Below the pieces are notes generated by a model. The model was not told where the DNA came from. It did no database searches and worked only from the letters and a program-made list of their open reading frames with translations. Positions 1-6,551 of a stretch of 7,024 nt of DNA are shown here, in pieces (positions within the stretch are counted from its first letter, which is position 1; each line of letters begins with the position of its first letter). The translations under genes were made by a program, and so were the position numbers. This DNA is from an uncultured Opitutaceae bacterium. GTDB lineage: Bacteria > Verrucomicrobiota > Verrucomicrobiae > Opitutales > Opitutaceae. The stretch lies in assembly GCA_946482625.1 (NCBI GenBank), contig CAMLSH010000205.1, positions 1 to 7,024 of the forward strand, given 5' to 3'.

Positions 1-1079
1 CCGAGCTCGATGCCCGGGAGTTCGATGAAGCGGTAAGTCACGTACGAGATCGCCACGCTCACCGCCAGGATGCCCGCCGAGTACATCGCCCAAATGCCGA
101 GCGATCCGATCGGCGAGGGTAGATCCGGGTGGGAGAAGACGTATCCGAAAACCGGCAACGCGATCAACAGGTGGACGAGATAGAGCGAATAGGAGATGTC
201 CGCGAAAAATTTGACCGGGGCCAGACTGCAAATCCGGGTGTTCCAGCGGGCCAGAAGGCGGCCTGTCGAGCCCAGCGCCAGGTGGGGAAGCATCAGCACG
301 AATTGACAGCACAGGATGAACGCCGAGAGCAGGCCGCTGCGTTCGCCGAAACTGACCACCACGAAGGCGAGTGCGTACAGCAGACGGCCTTGTGACAGAC
401 TCGCGTTCAGCAATGCGGAACCGGTGAGCATACCGGCGGCGAAGACGTGAAATTTAAGAGGGAGAAACGACGGCATCGGAAACGCCGCCGTGGAGTGTTC
501 GATGTACCACGCGAGCGCCATCATCCCCGCGCAGAGTCCGAGAAAGGACGGGAGGTGACGGCGCAGCAGGAAAAAGACGAACGGGAAAACGGCGTAGAAC
601 TGCATCTCCAGGCTGAGACTCCAGTCGGGTAGTGGCGTCGAAAACGCCTTCGAGGGGACGAGCCCGAAGAGATAGGAGAAGTGCCAGAGAAGCGTGGAGC
701 TCACGCTGGAGAAAAAATAGCGGTCAACCGGCGTCTCCGCTCCCGTTAAGACGGCCGCGATGTTATCCCGGCAGGCGCCGAGATAGGGGGCGGCGATGAC
801 CGCGACGATCAACATGAGATAGTAGAGCGGCGAGATCCGGAAAAATCTGCGGAGCCAGAAAGTCCTGACACCCTTTTGTGTTTCCAGCTGTTGGTACTCC
901 CGGGACTTGGTGGCGGTGAACACCATCAGGAAACCGGAGGTGAACATGAATACATCGACCGCGCGTTCTCCGACGCTGTTGAAGAGGATGCCTCCTCCCA
1001 AAATCGCGCAGTGACAAAGCACCACCGCGACAGCTGCGACGGCGCGCAGAAAATCGAAGAGCAGGATGTTGTGTTTCAT
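1..1079 (-). CDS. Membrane acyltransferase 3 family protein (OafA/YrhL-like), C-terminus cut by window edge
   Basis: This is an integral membrane acyltransferase of the acyltransferase-3 family, which moves acyl groups (often acetyl) onto sugars of surface polysaccharide, LPS or peptidoglycan. The frame is open from the ATG at 1079 to the left edge, giving 359 full codons. Family signatures are visible in order. Arg12 and His23 form the R-X10-H motif in the first membrane segment. RAVDVFMFTSGF lies at about 39-50. FWLRRFFRISPLYY is at 74-87. PDWSLSLEMQFY runs to Tyr162, with Trp153 and Glu158. The closing YRFIELPG has Glu353. Several hydrophobic segments lie between these. The family usually ends soon after the last motif, so probably only a short tail is missing. 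There is no fused SGNH domain in the visible part. No Shine-Dalgarno precedes the ATG; the start is chosen because the R-X10-H motif follows at the usual distance. The acceptor glycan cannot be inferred: no glycan-synthesis gene is visible. Confidence 0.93.
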   Translation of the reverse strand, partial: MKHNILLFDFLRAVAAVAVVLCHCAILGGGILFNSVGERAVDVFMFTSGFLMVFTATKSREYQQLETQKGVRTFWLRRFFRISPLYYLMLIVAVIAAPYLGACRDNIAAVLTGAETPVDRYFFSSVSSTLLWHFSYLFGLVPSKAFSTPLPDWSLSLEMQFYAVFPFVFFLLRRHLPSFLGLCAGMMALAWYIEHSTAAFPMPSFLPLKFHVFAAGMLTGSALLNASLSQGRLLYALAFVVVSFGERSGLLSAFILCCQFVLMLPHLALGSTGRLLARWNTRICSLAPVKFFADISYSLYLVHLLIALPVFGYVFSHPDLPSPIGSLGIWAMYSAGILAVSVAISYVTYRFIELPGIEL

Positions 1080-1229
1080 GTGAGCGAGGTCGGCGTGCAG
1101 ACTGCTCGATTGGACATTGGTTCTGCCGAGAGTTGACGATCTTGGCGGATGATTGCGGGTCCCTGCAGAAGCCGTGCCGCGCCTGGTCGGGGCGCGCGCG
1201 GTTTTGACGAACGGCTTCGGGGGGCGCTC

Positions 1230-1311
1230 ATGGAAGACGCCCCATCGCAACTTCCCCGATATCCCCTGGCCGCCTCGTTCATGCTGCTTTTCCGGAACGT
1301 CGGTCCGGAAA
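1230..1311 (+). pseudogene. Truncated N-terminal fragment of a YCII-domain gene
   Basis: Bases 1269-1311 match bases 4008-4050 of the intact YCII gene at 40 of 43 positions, in the same reading frame. The encoded peptides are ASFMLLFRNVGPE here and TSFMLLFRNAGPE in the intact gene. An ATG at 1230 opens the frame 17 codons before the matching Met, and the intact gene has a similar 14-codon leader. After the GPE codons the similarity stops abruptly. The frame then continues into sequence antisense to the S9 peptidase with no YCII character, so the rest of the domain is gone. The likely origin is a paralogous copy that lost its 3' part, or a small duplicated fragment. The 5' boundary is uncertain, because similarity is convincing only from 1269. 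Confidence 0.6.
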
Positions 1312-1318
1312 AGCCAGC
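1283..1318. repeat. Strong hairpin within the YCII fragment, downstream of the S9 peptidase
   Basis: Bases 1286-1296 (GCTTTTCCGGA) and 1304-1314 (TCCGGAAAAGC) are perfect 11-base inverted repeats around a 7-base loop. Allowing C1315 to bulge adds three more pairs (1283-1285 with 1316-1318). The hairpin lies about 30-65 bases past the S9 peptidase stop, so it would form in the 3' end of that mRNA. No T-run follows on either strand, so it is not a classical intrinsic terminator. It could protect the mRNA 3' end or be a remnant palindrome. The equivalent part of the intact YCII gene (4028-4050) has only an 8-base stem. Confidence 0.6.
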
Positions 1319-1346
1319 AGATCGTCACCCGGTTCTCCGGTGCGGA

Positions 1347-3854
1347 TCAGGGAGCGGCGGTGATTGCTGGTGGAGTGGCGGGGGCGTCGGGTTTGCCGAG
1401 GTGTTTCTCGATAAAGAGGGCGGAGGCGTTGAAAAGAGCGACGCGGTCGTCGAAAGACCAATACGTGTGAGTCGCGTGCGGGAAGGAGCGGGCTTCGACG
1501 AACGCGTTGTGCTTCTTGAGGGCGTTGAGCATGAGCCTTGCCTCGCCGGCGTGCACGACGGTGTCGTTTTCGCCGTGGACGATGAAGACGGGCTGTTTGA
1601 TCTCGGCGGCGCGCTTGAGCGGCGAAATGAACGGTTCGTCTTCTGCAAAACTCTCTCGCGCCAAAAGCGATTTCCAGAAGACGTGGCCGAATTTATTATC
1701 GAAACGTTGTTTGCTGTCCTTGAGGGAGGTGCGCCAGTCGGAGACGGCGGCGATCGCGATGCCGGCGCGATAGAGGTCGGGATAGCGGATGAGGCTCGTG
1801 TAGGTCGCCCAGCCGCCGAAGCTGCCGCCGGTGACAACCACCCGGGCAGGATCCACCTCGCCCCGCGCGATGAGGTGGCGGACGCCGTCGGCGATGTCGT
1901 CGATCACGACGGTGTCGATGCGGTTGCGAAGCCCGGCACTTTGGAAGGCTGCGCCGTAGCCGGAGGACCCGCGATAGTTGACCTGGAGGACGGTGTATCC
2001 ACGCGAGGCGAAGAATTGGTTGAAGCTGTCGAATCTCCAGCTGTCGCGGAGGGTCGGGCCGCCGTGAATGGAGACGACGAGCGGAGTCGGCGAGGAGCCG
2101 GCGTCCTTCGGACGGGTGACATAGGCGGGAATTTTCTGGCCGTCGCGGGCGGTGAATTCGATCGGCGTGGTCGGAGACATCCGCCGGTCGTCAGTGTGCT
2201 CGCTGGCTTTGTAAATGACTATAAGGCGGGATTCCTGCGGGCGGAAGACGTAGATGGCGCCGGGGTCGCGGTCACTGGAGGAAAAGTAGATGAAGGTGCT
2301 GCCATCCATCGACCAATCGAGGGGAAGGTTGGTGCGACCGGGCAGGGCGGCGTCGATCGCCTTTTGCGTCGCAGCGTAGCGTGGGTCCAGCCAGACGACC
2401 TGAATTTTTTGCGTTTCGAAAACGATGCCGAGGAGCTGCGGCGAGGATTTGGCGAAGAGTAGGCGAGTGGCTCCGCCATCGGTGACGGTGAGGTCGTAGC
2501 GAGGATGTTTCGCAATGGTCTGTTTAATGACACCCTCGGACATGCTGTAGGCGGCGAGTTCGAAGCGGTCGGTGCCGAGCCGGGTTGAGACGTAGAGCGT
2601 GTCGCCGTCGGGGCCGACAGAGTGGATGTCCGCCACCCGATCGAGGAGTTTGGCGGCGGGGAGGTCAAAGTGGAGGCCGGGGGTTTTCACCGAATCATCG
2701 AGCGAGCGCCAGCGATCGTCGGGGCGCGGGCGGAAATCGTAGACGATTTTATCGCCTTCGTAGCGCACGCGAAGGCGGGCGTTACCCTGGCGGTCGAAGT
2801 AGTAGCCACCGGAGTCGGGCTCCTGGAGGTCGAAACTCTTTCGCGTGCGGACGTCGTACTTGAAAAATATGTGACCGTAGCGACCGCCTTTGACGACAAG
2901 GACGTGGGGTGTGTCGAGGACGGGAGTGATGATGGCGTAAACCTCATCGAGCAGTCTGGCGGCTTTACCGGTGGCTGTATCGAAAAGATGGAGATAGTGT
3001 TCGTTCACGGCGCCGGGCGAGTCGGTTTCGGGGCGATCTTGCGCCACGTAGGCGAGCTCCGTGTTGGAGATCCATGTAAGGTAGCCGAACCAGCTGTCGG
3101 CGCTGACGACCGGGATGTCGTGGAGCAAGGACATCGTCTGAAGGTCGTAGATGAGGAGGCGGTGCTTGCCGTCCCGTTCTCGTTGAGTGGCGAGGAGGCG
3201 GCCATCGAAGGAGAGGGTGTTTTGGAATGATTGCTCCCACTTCAAGAGCTCGGCGGCGGAGAGAACCTGGCTGTTTTTGGTCAGCGATGCGTAGTATTCG
3301 TTCACATCGTACGCATCCGGATGATGGGTGCTGCGCAGCTCGCGGCCTTCGGAGAAGATGTGGAGCGTGCCGACGGATTCGACGGCGCTGGTGATCTCGA
3401 GCTCCAGTTCCTTCGTGCTGCCCGCGGAGAGCGAGCCGATGGGAAGAAGGTGGGTGCCGACGGAGCCGCCGGTGGTGAAGGTGAGCAGGGCGTAGCCGTA
3501 CGACAGCGGGCGGTCGCTGACGATCTGCGCGCGATAGCGAAAGCGGATGGCGGAGGGGGCGGTGCGTTCTTTGGGCGTGGCGTTGCGAAGCGGATCGGTG
3601 TCGGCCTCGATGCCTGAGACCTGAACGAAACCATCGCCGAAGCCGGTCCCGGCTCGAATCGTGTACTCGTCGATAATGCGGCTGTGGAGCGAGAGCGTGT
3701 CGCCATCCTTTTGGACATGCCAGGAGTTGAGGCGGTAACCGGCGACGGGCAGCGGTTCGCCTTTATGGCGGGCGAAAACCTGCATCTGGCCGGAGAGGGG
3801 CGCGATGGAGACCGACGTGAGAACGATGGCGGCGAGGAGGCGAAGACAGTGCAT
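1347..3854 (-). CDS. Secreted S9 family (prolyl oligopeptidase-type) serine peptidase, 835 aa
   Basis: This is a serine peptidase of the S9 (prolyl oligopeptidase / acylaminoacyl-peptidase) type, which cleaves short peptides, probably in the periplasm or outside the cell. Residues 1-22 look like a Sec signal peptide: Arg5, a hydrophobic core, then PLSG before Gln23. Residues of about 23-185 are a beta-rich N-terminal region I do not recognise. A WD-like beta-propeller region follows (about 215-560). The C-terminal alpha/beta-hydrolase domain has HGGP at 597-600, NYRGSSGYG ending at 634, and the nucleophile in GGSFGGW (Ser678). Asp764 lies in HGENDTVV. The catalytic His is probably His796 in HATHTYW, with His793 as the alternative. 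The triad is therefore complete. The ATG at 3854 is chosen for the signal peptide; the frame stays open further upstream to 4493, but that part is antisense to the YCII gene. No Shine-Dalgarno is visible. Exact peptide specificity cannot be told. Confidence 0.93.
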   Translation of the reverse strand: MHCLRLLAAIVLTSVSIAPLSGQMQVFARHKGEPLPVAGYRLNSWHVQKDGDTLSLHSRIIDEYTIRAGTGFGDGFVQVSGIEADTDPLRNATPKERTAPSAIRFRYRAQIVSDRPLSYGYALLTFTTGGSVGTHLLPIGSLSAGSTKELELEITSAVESVGTLHIFSEGRELRSTHHPDAYDVNEYYASLTKNSQVLSAAELLKWEQSFQNTLSFDGRLLATQRERDGKHRLLIYDLQTMSLLHDIPVVSADSWFGYLTWISNTELAYVAQDRPETDSPGAVNEHYLHLFDTATGKAARLLDEVYAIITPVLDTPHVLVVKGGRYGHIFFKYDVRTRKSFDLQEPDSGGYYFDRQGNARLRVRYEGDKIVYDFRPRPDDRWRSLDDSVKTPGLHFDLPAAKLLDRVADIHSVGPDGDTLYVSTRLGTDRFELAAYSMSEGVIKQTIAKHPRYDLTVTDGGATRLLFAKSSPQLLGIVFETQKIQVVWLDPRYAATQKAIDAALPGRTNLPLDWSMDGSTFIYFSSSDRDPGAIYVFRPQESRLIVIYKASEHTDDRRMSPTTPIEFTARDGQKIPAYVTRPKDAGSSPTPLVVSIHGGPTLRDSWRFDSFNQFFASRGYTVLQVNYRGSSGYGAAFQSAGLRNRIDTVVIDDIADGVRHLIARGEVDPARVVVTGGSFGGWATYTSLIRYPDLYRAGIAIAAVSDWRTSLKDSKQRFDNKFGHVFWKSLLARESFAEDEPFISPLKRAAEIKQPVFIVHGENDTVVHAGEARLMLNALKKHNAFVEARSFPHATHTYWSFDDRVALFNASALFIEKHLGKPDAPATPPAITAAP

Positions 3855-3977
3855 GGGAGTTGAAGGCAGCCAGCGTGCAGACAAAAAGCGGGGATACTCG
3901 CACGCCGGATTGGGGTGACCGTCGGAGAAAGCGACAGTTGACGGCAAGCCTTTCGTCGCAGCAAAAAATGCGCTGTC
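3855..3977. promoter_or_regulatory. Divergent promoter region between the S9 peptidase and YCII genes
   Basis: The two genes run away from each other across 123 bases, so both promoters should lie here. For the plus-strand gene, TTGACG at 3938-3943 matches a sigma-70 -35 box at five of six bases. The matching -10 at 17-18 bases is only an A-rich stretch (3961-3968) and is weak. If used, transcription would start very near the ATG at 3978, giving an almost leaderless mRNA. No good minus-strand promoter is visible. The region as a whole is well placed; the specific boxes are guesses. Confidence 0.35.
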
Positions 3978-4403
3978 ATGCCTCCAACGAAGACCCCGCC
4001 TGCCGCCGCCACCTCGTTCATGTTGCTTTTCCGGAACGCCGGTCCGGAAACCCACGCGCATCTGACGCCTGAGCAGCAGAAGGTTTTGGCGAAACAATGG
4101 AACGACTGGTACGACGGGCTCGCGGCCCAAGGCAAAGTGGAGCACGGCCGACCGTTGGGACTGGGCGGCCGCGTAGTTTCCGGTGCGCGCGGCGAACGGG
4201 TGATCGACGGTCCTTACGCGGAGGCGAAGGAGGTGATCGGCGGCTATATCTTTTTGAAGGTGGCGGACATCGACGAAGCCACGGCGATCGCGAAAAATTG
4301 TCCAGGGCTGCCCCTGGGATTGACGGTCGAGGTGCGTCTGGTGGCCGAGGTCAGCCCGGTGCTGGAGGACGTTTACGGGCGCCCTCCCGAAGCGGGCCGG
4401 TGA
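3978..4403 (+). CDS. YCII-related domain protein, 141 aa
   Basis: This is a small cytosolic protein of the YCII family (ferredoxin-like fold, often annotated as YCII-related or DGPF domain). The family's biochemical role is mostly unknown; some members sit beside ECF sigma factors or are thought to act as small enzymes. Family features are a first strand SFMLLFRN, a helix with Trp41 and Trp44 (QWNDWYDGLAAQGKVEHG), the DGPYAEAKE motif from Asp77, then GGYIFLKVADIDEA and the final strand before EVRLVAEV. Length is typical or slightly long because of a Pro/Ala-rich leader of about 14 residues. The ATG at 3978 gives this leader; a second in-frame ATG at 4020 begins exactly at the conserved MLLFR and is a real alternative. 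Neither has a Shine-Dalgarno. No sigma-factor gene is adjacent. Part of its 5' coding region is duplicated at 1269-1311. Confidence 0.88.
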   Translation: MPPTKTPPAAATSFMLLFRNAGPETHAHLTPEQQKVLAKQWNDWYDGLAAQGKVEHGRPLGLGGRVVSGARGERVIDGPYAEAKEVIGGYIFLKVADIDEATAIAKNCPGLPLGLTVEVRLVAEVSPVLEDVYGRPPEAGR

Positions 4404-4515
4404 ACTCCCTCGCGACCGGAACTGCGCGAGCGGGGCCGCCGGACGGTCCATAATGTTGGAGTAACGAAGGCGCGGGCATACTCTGTCACACAAACCCGAT
4501 CCCTCTTACTACCCT
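4404..4515. promoter_or_regulatory. Intergenic region with weak hairpin and possible pectate lyase promoter
   Basis: Just past the YCII stop, CTCGCG (4409-4414) and CGCGAG (4425-4430) form a 6-base stem with a 10-base loop; no T-run follows, so a terminator role is doubtful. Further on, TTGGAG at about 4454-4459 and CATACT at about 4476-4481 are a poor but suitably spaced sigma-70-like pair ahead of the pectate lyase start. Both assignments are weak. The last bases before the ATG are C/T-rich with no Shine-Dalgarno. Confidence 0.25.
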
Positions 4516-6300
4516 ATGAAAACCCTTCGCTCGTTTAGCTGTGCCGTGACCGTTGTTTCCAGTGTGTTGCTGGCTGGCCCCGAGGCCCTTGCGCAGGGTT
4601 ATCCGCGCATCGATCCGGCGGTGCAGAAGGTCACGGACGAACGCGTCGCGGCGGAAAAGAAACGCTCTGACGAGCTCTTCGCGAAGCAGCTGCCCGAGAT
4701 CCAGGCGTGGGCGGCGAAGGGGAAACCGTATCTGCCCGGTGCGGCGGAGCCGGGCGATCTGCCACAGGCGAAGATCCCGGCGTTTCCAGGAGCGGAGGGC
4801 GGCGGCATGTATTCGTTTGGCGGACGCGGCGGCAAGGTGCTGGTCGTGACCAATCTCAACGACAGCGGCCCGGGGAGTTTTCGGGAGGCGTGCGAGACGG
4901 CCGGACCGCGCATCGTGGTGTTTAACGTCGCCGGCATCATCCAGCTCAAAAACCGCATCGTGATCCGCGCGCCTTACATCACGATCTCCGGCGCCACGGC
5001 ACCTGGCGACGGCGTTTGCATCGCGGGCAACACGGTGGAGCTGGAGACGCACGACATCGTGATCAGGCACATGCGGTTTCGCCGCGGAGCCACGGACGCG
5101 ACCGAGCGCAACGATTCCATCGGCGGCAATCCGGTCGGCAACGTGATCATCGATCACGTATCGGCTTCGTGGGGACTCGACGAAAACATGTCGATGTACC
5201 GCCACATGCACGATCACGACGGCAATCCCAAGACGCCGGACCTGAAGCTGCCGACGGTGAACATCACGATCCAGAACTCGATCTTCTCGGAGGCGTTGAA
5301 CACGTATCACCACGCGTTTGGCTCCACCATCGGCGGGCTCAACAGCACGTTTCATCACAATCTCTGGGCCTCGAATACCGGTCGCAACCCGAGCGTCGGC
5401 ATGTACGGAGACTTCACCTTCGCGAACAACGTGGTCTTCAATTATCGTCACCGCACGGTGGATGGCGGCGATCACCGGAGCTTTTTCAACATCATCAATA
5501 ACACCTTCAAACCTGGTCCCGGCACGCCGGATGAGCCGATCGCGTATCGGCTGCTGAAGCCCGAGAGCGAGCGCAGCAAGACGGTCGTGAATAATTTCGG
5601 GAAGGCGTACGTGGAGGGGAACATCGTTCACGGAAACAAACGTGTGACGAAGGACAACTGGGATGGCGGCGTGCAGCCGGATGTGACGACGCGCGAGGAG
5701 TGGATGGACGAGAAGATGACGCTCGCACCTAAAGATCCGGTGAAACGCGATGAGTACGTTGCGAAAATGAAGACTCAGCTGGCGGGCATGACGTTTGTCA
5801 CCGGCTCGCTGGAGGAGGCGTTGGCGGCGATCCGTGCGAAGGCGCCGGTTGCGCATGCGCCGATCGCGATCCAACCGGCTGGCGAAGCATTTGATGCCGT
5901 TCTGGAAAACTCCGGCGCGACCCTGCCGACGCGCGACGCGGTGGACCAACGTGTCGTGAAGATGGTGAAGACCGGCGACGTTGCGAAGGTGACCATCGCG
6001 CCGGAGTCGAAAGCGAAAGCGGCCGCGGTGCGCTACGATCAGAAGTGGATCGACGAAATGGCCGAGATGGTAACGAAGGGTTTTGTCACCGATCCGTCGG
6101 AAGTTGGCGGGTATCCGCGCTATGAGGGCACGCCGTATACAGACACGGACGGCGACGGACTACCGGACGCGTGGGAAACGAAGCACGGCCTCGATCCGAA
6201 AAATGCCTCCGATGCGACCAGCGATCTTAACGGCGATGGTTACATGAACATCGAAGCGTTCATCAACGGGACCGATCCGCGCGCGGTGGTGAAGGGCTGA
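4516..6300 (+). CDS. Secreted pectate lyase (PL1-type) with C-terminal calcium-repeat tail, 594 aa
   Basis: This is an exported pectate lyase that should cut de-esterified pectin (polygalacturonate) by calcium-dependent beta-elimination. Residues 1-26 are a Sec signal peptide ending ALA before Gln27. A charged helical stretch (about 28-85) leads to the lyase core, which opens with FPGAEGGG (90-97) and NLNDSGPGSFREA. The parallel beta-helix follows. Candidate calcium and substrate residues are Asp200, the IDH-SASWGLDE segment (Asp213, His214, Asp222, Glu223), and HHNLWASNTGRNPS with Arg290, the likely catalytic Arg. A conserved linker with SGATLPTRDAVDQR (466-479) is typical of such lyases in plant-polysaccharide degraders. 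The tail carries DTDGDGLPD (543-551) and DLNGDGYMNIE (570-580), calcium-binding loops of the thrombospondin-3/dockerin kind. The protein looks complete. No Shine-Dalgarno precedes the ATG; the signal peptide decides the start. A secreted esterase gene follows on the same strand. Confidence 0.94.
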   Translation: MKTLRSFSCAVTVVSSVLLAGPEALAQGYPRIDPAVQKVTDERVAAEKKRSDELFAKQLPEIQAWAAKGKPYLPGAAEPGDLPQAKIPAFPGAEGGGMYSFGGRGGKVLVVTNLNDSGPGSFREACETAGPRIVVFNVAGIIQLKNRIVIRAPYITISGATAPGDGVCIAGNTVELETHDIVIRHMRFRRGATDATERNDSIGGNPVGNVIIDHVSASWGLDENMSMYRHMHDHDGNPKTPDLKLPTVNITIQNSIFSEALNTYHHAFGSTIGGLNSTFHHNLWASNTGRNPSVGMYGDFTFANNVVFNYRHRTVDGGDHRSFFNIINNTFKPGPGTPDEPIAYRLLKPESERSKTVVNNFGKAYVEGNIVHGNKRVTKDNWDGGVQPDVTTREEWMDEKMTLAPKDPVKRDEYVAKMKTQLAGMTFVTGSLEEALAAIRAKAPVAHAPIAIQPAGEAFDAVLENSGATLPTRDAVDQRVVKMVKTGDVAKVTIAPESKAKAAAVRYDQKWIDEMAEMVTKGFVTDPSEVGGYPRYEGTPYTDTDGDGLPDAWETKHGLDPKNASDATSDLNGDGYMNIEAFINGTDPRAVVKG

Positions 6301-6320
6301 GCGTTTCGATTCGATGGATT

Positions 6321-6395
6321 TAGGCGGGGTGTCCTCACCCCGCTTTCGCGTCATCCGTCAAATCAGCCTTATGCGGGGTGGGGGCACCCCGCCTA
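6321..6395. repeat. REPIN-like pair of inverted palindromic repeats
   Basis: A 23-base unit at 6321-6343 begins TAGGCGGGGTG, and its reverse complement recurs at 6373-6395 with 21 of 23 bases identical. The two differences fall in the loop. Each unit is itself a perfect 8-base hairpin (GCGGGGTG ... CACCCCGC, 4-base loop). The outer arms also pair with each other over 11 bases (TAGGCGGGGTG with CACCCCGCCTA) across a 29-base spacer. Two REP palindromes in inverted orientation inside one intergenic gap is the layout of a REPIN, normally spread by a RAYT transposase elsewhere in the genome. It sits 20 bases after the pectate lyase stop, so it may also end or stabilise that transcript. Confidence 0.7.
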
Positions 6396-6498
6396 CATTC
6401 GGCGGAGGGTCTGCGATCCTGCCGGGCCGAGACCGCCTCGGGCGCAGGCACCGGCCGTCTTGTCCGCAGGGGCGGCTGAACTCAACTCATCGAGTGTA

Positions 6499-6524
6499 GA
6501 AGCCAAGGCGGGCGGCTTTCTTTT
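6499..6524 (+). terminator. Weak terminator-like hairpin before the esterase gene
   Basis: GAAGCC (6499-6504) can pair with GGCTTT (6514-6519, one G-T pair) around a 9-base loop, and TCTTTT follows. The shape fits a weak intrinsic terminator on the plus strand. It lies only 28 bases before the esterase start, so it could end read-through from the pectate lyase or act as an attenuator. Other pairings (GCCAA with TTGGC) compete, so support is modest. Confidence 0.25.
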
Positions 6525-6544
6525 GGCCGAGGGTTTTGGCAAAG

Positions 6545-6550
6545 AGGAGG
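6545..6550 (+). promoter_or_regulatory. Shine-Dalgarno AGGAGG lying one base from the esterase start
   Basis: A perfect AGGAGG lies just before the ATG at 6552 with a single base between them, much closer than the usual 5-9 bases. No other in-frame start lies close upstream, and the next in-frame ATG (codon 12) would remove most of the signal peptide. The overlapping AGAGG at 6543-6547 gives a slightly better spacing. Confidence 0.4.
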
Positions 6551-6551
6551 G

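Larger units (their letters stand above)
1080..1346. other. Intergenic region between two minus-strand genes
   Basis: This 267-base gap separates the S9 peptidase stop from the acyltransferase start. The right part (about 1230-1318) holds a YCII gene fragment and its hairpin, listed separately. In the remaining left part (1080-1229) I see no gene, tRNA or clear promoter. The acyltransferase promoter should lie here on the minus strand, but no convincing -35/-10 pair stands out. A long plus-strand reading frame crosses the gap and continues antisense through the peptidase gene; it is treated as a by-product of GC-rich codon use. Confidence 0.6.
6301..6551. other. Intergenic region between pectate lyase and esterase genes
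   Basis: This 251-base gap holds no gene that I can support. It contains a two-copy inverted palindromic repeat (6321-6395) and a weak terminator-like hairpin near 6499-6524, both listed separately. The stretch between them (about 6396-6498) is GC-rich with short stems such as CCGAG/CTCGG around 6427-6441. It shows no clear promoter or RNA gene. Confidence 0.6.

Noticed and set aside
129..632. Two small Arg/Glu-rich plus-strand frames
   Set aside because: They are antisense to the acyltransferase, whose frame is open and full of family motifs throughout.
1283..1318. Intrinsic terminator for the S9 peptidase
   Set aside because: The stem is strong, but no T-run follows on the minus strand, so it is reported as a hairpin and not as a terminator.
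1149..2462. 437-codon plus-strand reading frame
   Set aside because: It is antisense to the S9 peptidase, whose full catalytic triad and signal peptide prove the minus-strand gene. Only its early part (about 1230-1311) carries real YCII similarity; the rest is low-complexity Gly/Val/Asp-rich shadow.
3302..4135. 277-codon minus-strand reading frame overlapping the peptidase start
   Set aside because: Its Ser/Pro/Arg-rich translation lacks motifs and overlaps two supported genes in another frame.
3855..4493. N-terminal extension of the S9 peptidase frame to 4493
   Set aside because: The extension runs antisense across the conserved YCII gene, and the ATG at 3854 is followed at once by a good signal peptide.
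4486..5949. 487-codon minus-strand reading frame
   Set aside because: It is antisense to the pectate lyase and rich in Arg/His/Val/Asp, as expected of a shadow of a GC-rich gene. No motif is visible.
6321..6395. CRISPR array
   Set aside because: There are only two repeat units and they are in inverted, not direct, orientation with a single spacer; no cas gene is present.
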